Below, in pieces: positions 57,881 to 64,000 of a stretch of 64,000 nucleotides of DNA. The stretch is from Artemia franciscana. Taxonomy: Eukaryota; Arthropoda; Branchiopoda; Anostraca; Artemiidae. The stretch is from the NCBI RefSeq assembly GCF_032884065.1, contig NW_027062863.1, positions 1 to 64,000 of the forward strand, written 5' to 3'. How positions within the stretch are numbered: the first letter of the stretch is position 1; each line of letters begins with the position of its first letter. A program made the position numbers and the translations under genes. The notes beneath the pieces are model-generated. The model had not been told where the DNA came from. It saw nothing but the letters and a program-made list of their open reading frames with translations, and did no database searches.

Positions 57881-58559
57881 TAATATTAATGTATGGCCTT
57901 CTTGGAGATTATGAACATTTTAAGTGCGTGATATAGGCCTACACTACAAGATATTGAATGTTTAGATAGAATAATCATTTAAATCTTGAATATATAATAT
58001 AGATTTATGATTTTAATAATTGTATTCCATGGCGTAACTTTTCCAGTAACTTTTTTCCAGTAACCAGTAGAACGTAGAGAAAATTTTCCAGCAAGGGGAA
58101 AGGGGGTGGTAAAAATCTATTGATGAATGACTCAAGTCAAATCTGATAAAGATTTCTACAAGAGACCTGCGGGTTCAGTGCATGGCAATGCGGCCTGGTG
58201 GGATTTTGGCCCTTTTTGGGCCAAATTTTAATTTTGCGCTAAATATTGGTAGAATTTCCTCTTTAATGCGAAAAGAGTGAGACTTCTTATTCTGCATAAA
58301 AGAGGAAATATAACTTACGATTTGTAGTCGAATAAGCCCCTATGACCATCCTCGGAAAAAAAACTTGGTATTTTTTTTTTTAGGAAATCCCTGCTCTAGA
58401 CTTCCCAGGTATGCCTAATTTAATAAAGTAATTCAATCCAGATCCCCCTTTTCTATAATTACAAAATTTTTGTTTGTAAATAACTTAGCTTTAAAAAAAA
58501 AACTTTAAAAAGAGAAACAAAAATCAAACACTTCACAAACCAACTGCAATAAAATGTGA
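57881..58559. other. No feature seen
   Basis: Unassigned AT-rich DNA between the array-bearing element and a LINE remnant. Confidence 0.4.
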
Positions 58560-59830
58560 GCAATCAAAGATGATCGTAAGCGATGAATTTCGGAAAAATG
58601 CCAAACATCTTCCACCTCCGTGCAGAAACTGCAGCTACTACTACTAACAGCTCACCACAACAAAAAAAGCCGCCTGAGGCACTTTCCCAGGAAGTTCCCA
58701 TTTCCATTAAACCTTTAAGAGATCCTCCCACCCCAGACGAGGACGACCGGCTTTCCTTTTAGTCCTAGACGGTTGGCCAAAAAGGACAATCTTCGGCAAT
58801 CAGTCATCTTTCATCCGCAAAACGGGCCCTAAACATCTCAACCTTTCTTTCATTATAGCTTTAGAAAGCGGGATTAAATCACACTTTTCGTACAGCCTGT
58901 TGTATGAAATACGGTCAGTCAGTCGGGTACCCAGAAAAAACCGTCGGCAATTTCTCTGGAAAACATCTAGAAAATCTTCATCCACTCTTTGGAGCGCCCA
59001 CGCTACAGTCATATTTGACCACTATCATCACTGCAGCTTCCAATATTCTAATCTTGATTTGTAGACTAATCTTCCTATTTTTCCAAACTAGTTTAACTGT
59101 GAAAAAACACCCCGAGCCTTGGATATTCTACTTTTAACATCTTCACTTCTATCACCGTCTTTACTAATAATACTACCAAGGTAAGTGAAGCTGCCCAACT
59201 CATCAATCCTTTCGTTACCCAACGTCACCTTTTCATCTTCACTTATTCCTAGCCTTACTGACTTAGTCTTCTTAACATTAATTTTCAAACCTATTCTAGC
59301 ATCCAGAACTCACAAAACCTCTAAAAATTCGTTCATTTTGCTCAAACTTTCATCTAGGATACTTAAATCATCAGCATAATCTAAGTCCAGGAGAGTTTTT
59401 TCCTCCCCATTTGATTCCGTGGTCTCTCATTGCCTTTCCTGCGCTCCTTAAAACAAAGTCCTTCAAAATGATCCATACAAAAGGGGATAAAACATGACCC
59501 TGCTTACCTGCTGATTTAATACAAAACCAGCTACTAACCTCATTTTCTACCTTAAAAGCAGCAGTTTTATTCTCCTACATACCACTAATCACTTTAATAT
59601 ATTTGTCTGGTATATCATACAAGGTTAAGACCTTTGCTAAAGCTCTTCTATCAACAGAATCGAATGCTAGATCATAATCTACAAAACTGAGGACCAGAGG
59701 CGTTTGACAACTCAAGCACTTCTCAATTACTAACTTAAGAGTGAAAATCTGGTCGAGACATCCTCTACCTTCTCTAAAACCGCACTGTTCTTCTCTTAAA
59801 CTTTGTCTACAGCATCTCTCGGTCTAAAAA
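58560..59830 (-). mobile_element. LINE remnant, reverse transcriptase and C-terminal region
   Basis: Minus-strand translation reads, in order: EEQCGFREGRGCLDQIF, LVLSFVDYDLAFDSVD (first catalytic Asp region), GHVLSPFVWIILKDFVLR, LDLDYADDLSILDESL (YADD at 59367-59378), GLKINVKKTKSVRLGISE, GSFTYLGSIISKDGDRSEDV, DVFQRNCRRFFLGTRLTDR and RLRCLGPVLRMKDD. This is the usual order of RT motifs 3 to 7 and the C-terminal tail. Stops and shifts are scattered; the N-terminal half and endonuclease are absent. Sequence style matches the LINE proteins often mislabelled craniofacial-development-like in arthropod genomes. Confidence 0.9.
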
Positions 59831-61462
59831 GTATCGTCTCCTATACCGTGGTCATACTGGATATTTACAAATAGTGAACACCATTCTATCGTCTTTATCT
59901 TCTTTTAGTATGATACTGAACGATCCATTATCACACATATAAAATGCTGAATAGATACTATAAATTGACAACAGACGAATCATTCATCCAATCTTGACCT
60001 TTACTTCATTTTATTGACAATTTCTTCAAGAAATGAAAAGCATTTTGAAAAATCTCACAAAATGATGACATCAACTAAAGCAAAAAGAAAGAGAATTGTC
60101 ATCTTTGTTATCAGCTTTGAATTAATTTCTTGAATGTGTGAAGGATAGAGGCATATGACAAAAACAAAAACACTGTCAAGTCAATTGTCCCATTATTAAC
60201 GGTGGTTTATTCAAAGTAGCCAAGCAAACTTCTGTTTCCCGCTCACTTTCCGATGTTTTTTTCCCTTTTTTTGCAACTGACTCTTTTTTTGTCGCTTAGA
60301 TACGGCTTGTCGCGAATCGTTTAGGTGGAGATTTCAATCGAATATAATTAAATAATTAAACCCCTTTAATTAAAGTTGGATTTAGCTACACTCCTAGGGT
60401 GGTATATCCACGGGGTGGCCAGCGTTTACCGGGTGTAATCGCCAGGGAGCTAAACGTCTAGAACCATCCACGGGCAAAAAAATACTACCAAATAGCATCA
60501 AATTGAGTGAAAAGAAAACGGATGGCGAGAGCATTTCTATTCATCGTAGATCAGTGGGTTAAATCTAGCCCTGGGCCTCGTGTCGTCAAGTTTTGAGCTT
60601 GGATACCCCTCTAATCAGCTAACTTATAGAATAACAAGCCAAAGGAGGCGATAATAGGCATGAGGTTTAAAAATATTAGGGCACGGTATGCATAAATTTG
60701 GTCACACAGATATGTCGCTTTGCACTTGAAAATTTCACAATTAACGAGAACCAAGCACATCATGTTATTACATTCTCAGGGTCATTTCTAGTTGAAGTAT
60801 CCTCCCCCCCCCCCCAATTGACTAGATATTGTCCATAGTAATATAATAAAAAAAAATTATTGGATTTTGCTGGTTTGCATAGCCTTATGTACTTATTTGT
60901 CACCGACAGTTGATTTATAAGACCTAACAGTGTCAATTTCTTTCTAAATTAAAAAGACAGGGAGACAAGCGAACTTTTTACACAACCCATGGCTAAATCC
61001 AGGCATTAAGGGTAGCAAGGGAAGCTGACAGGTGCGTAAGTTGCTATGAAGCTGGGGGGCAACTGTCCCCTCCAGACTCGTATTCCCCCCGCCCCAGTTT
61101 GCCCCCCAGCTGCAATTTAGTTTCTGCAAAAAATCTGGTAAAAATTAAGATAAGCCTGCATAATTCAAGTATTCAGAGAAACAGGTCAGTTTTGTTAGTA
61201 CATCTTTGCCTTTATGGTAATATATGACTCATCCCCCCCTGTAAACTCCCCTTCTGATCTCTAAGTCTTAGAAACCTGCTTTAGTCAAACTTTAGCATAC
61301 ATTTAACGGTTGAGGAAAGGGTAGTCCCCCTTATATACAGCATAGATTTTTTTGGTACTTCCTTCTTAGCTAGAACACACTCGACAACTTGTATTGCAAA
61401 GATGAAACAATAGCCGGTTTTCACTCCTTACACCAGATTAAATGAAAAAAACAAGTTTTTTT
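59831..61462. other. Unassigned DNA
   Basis: No gene is recognisable. A motif GGTACTTCC...AGAACACACTCGAC near 61351-61385 resembles inverted arms of the elements at 33957 and 62611. Confidence 0.4.
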
Positions 61463-61603
61463 ACTGAAAGTAAGGAGTGACATTAAAACTTAAAACGAAC
61501 AGAAATTACTCCGTATATTAAAGGGACTTTTCCCTCCTCAACGCCCAACTCTTTACGCTAAAGTTTGACTCTTTCTCTCAACTTTACTTTTTAAAACAGT
61601 AGG
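61463..61603 (+). repeat. Half of a GGAGCGAC-type palindrome
   Basis: ACTGAAAGTAAGGAGTGACA through AACGCCCAACTCTTTACGCT to TACTTTTTAAAACAGTAGG. The sequence stops where the hairpin would turn, so only one arm is present. Confidence 0.8.
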
Positions 61604-61639
61604 AAACACACACATTCAGCAAACTTTCTTAGGGCTATA

Positions 61640-61980
61640 TCTGGCCCCATTGCCGGGGGCTGAGATAAAATTGTGACAGAAGCAATTATTATATTTTGCA
61701 AGACAATTGAATATGGAATCAAATGTTTTTTTAAATTATTTGTCTGATAGGCTATCTGTCCAATAAGTAGGCTTAGCCTTAACATAGCCCATTTTATTGC
61801 ACACTCAACACTGTCCTCAAACATAATGCTTAGGAAACTGGGATACAATTGTGACAGTAATTATTATATTTTGAAAGATTATTAAATAGGGAGTCGAACG
61901 TTTTTTTTTATTTGTCTGATTTTTGTCCAAAAAGTAGACCTAGCCTAAACACAACCCATTTTATTCCTCATTCTACATTG
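61640..61980. repeat. Diverged tandem duplication (~177-bp period)
   Basis: AAAATTGTGACAG near 61668 and ACAATTGTGACAG near 61845 each lead through ATTATTATATTTTG to AGTAGGCTTAGCC / AGTAGACCTAGCC and CCCATTTTATT. No coding is recognised. Confidence 0.65.
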
Positions 61981-62477
61981 CAGAGGCGCCATTTGGGCCA
62001 AATCTTGGGGTGGGCATGAACTCCATTTTGCCCCCCCCCCACTTTCACGTAAGAAAAAATGCGAGTTTTGGTAGCACATCGGTCGAATATTCTAAGTAAA
62101 AACTCATTTTCAGCACCCGTGTGTTGCGTGGAAATGTACTGTAACCCAATATGGAACTCAGCCACACTGACCTCTAAGATTAATTTTAACATCAAAGATC
62201 ATAATCAACGAGGTTAAGTGATTAAACTGAAAGTGGAAAATTCAATCAGACTAAAGGCTGGCCCTCCTCAGCGAGAAACTTTCTTATTTAAGTAAACAAT
62301 ACGTCCGTGAAAGTAATAGGCGTGCAGTAATTTCAAATCAATTGGACAGAATGGATTATGTTAGATAAAATGGATTATTATGGCCGGCAAAGGGCCCTTT
62401 GTGGTGGAAGCTTGGGCCCCCTGAAAAATCTGGGGTGGGCATTTGCCCACCCCTGACCCCCGCAAATGGCACCTCTG
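61981..62477. mobile_element. hAT-like non-autonomous element with 8-bp target duplication
   Basis: The ends are CAGAGGCGCCATTTG and, inverted, CAGAGGTGCCATTTG. Flanks are CTACATTG (61973-61980) and CTAAATTG (62478-62485), 7 of 8 matching. At 497 bp it has no transposase frame. The CAGAGG end and 8-bp duplication fit the hAT superfamily. Confidence 0.82.
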
Positions 62478-62610
62478 CTAAATTGTTCCAAAACATAATG
62501 GTCGCTACCGTGACAATTACACCCCAGCCCCTCTATTCTGGCTTGGAGGTGATTTCCAGGCTCCATTAGAGGCGGGGGACGGTACAGAAGAGACCATACA
62601 CAATTTTTTG
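62478..62610. other. No feature seen
   Basis: Short unassigned stretch between two elements. Confidence 0.35.
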
Positions 62611-63643
62611 GTACTTGTCTATTAGGCCTATATAAAACACACTCGAGAAGTGAAGTTTGGTTAATACTAATGAAACAAAAATATGATGAAAATAGAATGC
62701 TGTATTACCAAAATTTTTCTGTTGACAGACTGCAAACGGTTTTTCTGTTGCACAGAAAACACACACACTTCAAGGAGGTAGTTTTACCAATCGGCAACCG
62801 TTTGTTTAGAAATGCCTAGCACTTGTTGACACCAGGCCACAGGCAACAATTCGTAAACCTAGAAATAATGAAACGAACTACAGTAACCAATGGTATTTTA
62901 CTTTTAGAAAAACGTACTGACACGTAAATTGACGGTTTTCAAACATGGCCTAGTAATAGACTTAAATTGAGTGACTTCTCGCTATCTCGGAAAGGAGTTA
63001 GGTTAGGAAAACGGAACTTTTAGGGATAGATCTACAGGCTAAAGTATGTCCCAGGAAAGTGTTTTAAAGTACCCACCTTCACTCCTTCTCCCTCTAGAGG
63101 GCCCTGAAATTCGCCAACATGACAGGTCTAAACCTATTGAAATTTTGACAAAATAACGTTTTATTTTAATTTTCATTTACCAGTTGCCTTTTCTCTGCCT
63201 TTAGTCCTGAAAATGCAATTCCTATTATTTGAGTAGAATTCTGAGCCATATCAATTTTTTTCAAAATTCAGAGGATGTATTTGCATATCTTTAAAGCCTT
63301 ATAAATTAAAAAAGTTGTGAAGCTGAAAACAACTGTGTTGTACTTTATTCAAGTAGAAGATCTATTTTGCAAGGTTTCACTTTTATAACAAACATATTTT
63401 TGAAGGTCATCAAAGGTCAGGGCCCTCTATAGGGAGAAGGAGTGGAAGTAAGTACTTCAAAATACCTTCCCGGGACATACTTTATCCTGTAGACCCATCC
63501 CTGAAAGTTTCATTTTCCTAACCTAACTCCTTTCTGAGATAGCAAGAGGTCAATCAACTAGAATTTTACCAAGAATTCTATTTTCATCATATTTTATTGT
63601 CATTAAACTTCGCTTCTCGAGTGTTTTATATAATAGACAAGTG
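62611..63643. mobile_element. Nested inverted-repeat element, copy 2
   Basis: Outer arms lie at 62611-62700 and 63573-63643 (ACTTGTCTATTA, ACACTCGAGAAG, AATATGATGAAAATAGAAT). Inner arms lie at about 62970-63110 and 63415-63560 (GGTTAGGTTAGG, CACTCCTTCTCC, AGAGGGCCCTGA). The core with AGAAGATCTATTTTGCAAG is inverted relative to copy 1 at 45045-45960. Confidence 0.82.
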
Positions 63644-63766
63644 ACATTTTTTTTTTTTTTTTTACTAATTTGACGTTCCATATCGGATCACGGTCAATGT
63701 TGGTATTACCGAACAATTTTTTGGGGTCATGAAACTAACATTAATATCCCAGATGCATTTTGACTT

Positions 63767-64000
63767 TTTGAACATCTTTTCTCTCTTGCAAAACTACCGC
63801 AAACTTACCGTTATGGAGTTATTTCGGCCCAAATATTCTTGTATTTATACATATAGAATTGCAATCATTTCTGTTTTCATTGATAGGAAATTTAGAATTG
63901 CCAACATTTAAAGACCAAAATTGCTCTGTGGCTTTTAGAGACAATTTTTTTGTTAGGTTGAGTTTGTAGTAGTTTTGCAAGAGAGAAAAGATGTTCAAAA
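63767..64000. repeat. Inverted repeat at the window edge
   Basis: TTTTGAACATCTTTTCTCTC and its continuation TTGCAAAACTAC near 63767 are mirrored at 63969-64000, where the window ends. The full element may extend beyond. Confidence 0.75.

Overview
The window is repeat-dominated animal DNA, most likely from an arthropod. The support is: arthropod-type Helitron ends (5' TCTATATATATAAAA, 3' hairpin plus CTAG), several broken non-LTR retrotransposons of kinds common in arthropods, many small terminal-inverted-repeat elements, and AT-rich sequence with long C or G runs. A crustacean is a guess from the repeat style only. I found no convincing intact host protein gene. The only intact gene is one tRNA-Lys(UUU). 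I saw no retrovirus, LTR element or Polinton.

Positions 1-20205: a tandem array of about 870-bp units, each carrying an internally deleted copy of phosphoglycerate mutase (PGAM) plus an acidic reading frame and spacer. About 19 PGAM-bearing units can be counted. The array is interrupted at 481-2427 by a dispersed composite repeat and unassigned DNA, and at 17500-19892 by a foldback element, a small repeat cluster and the tRNA gene. Within the array, three consecutive units (about 2.6 kb) are duplicated almost perfectly. The last array fragment runs directly into a canonical Helitron 3' terminus (hairpin and CTAG at 20172-20205), so the array may lie inside, or have been captured by, a Helitron whose 5' end is outside the window.

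Positions 20216-25229: a second Helitron starts 10 bp later with a long Rep-helicase reading frame broken by three in-frame stops. It is followed by a defective Helitron holding a fragment of the same helicase, TA microsatellites, and an opposed Helitron 5' region.

Positions 25230-27613 look unique and hold only small unassigned reading frames. Positions 27614-64000 are a mosaic: four copies of an element carrying its own internal array of about 290-bp repeats (27940-29667, 49628-50039, 50214-52079, and 55031-57880 reversed); several copies of a palindromic composite family marked by GGAGCGAC; non-LTR retrotransposon remnants at 34930-35655, 41390-42570 and 58560-59830 (all minus strand) and a possible LINE tail near 32800-33020; hAT-like non-autonomous elements with 8-bp target duplications at 33957-34714, 47926-48121 and 61981-62477; and nested foldback elements at 44448-44702, 45045-45960 and 62611-63643.

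The most unusual structure is the PGAM-derived satellite, its higher-order repeat and its junction with a Helitron end. All boundaries and identities were judged by eye, with no alignment or database search.
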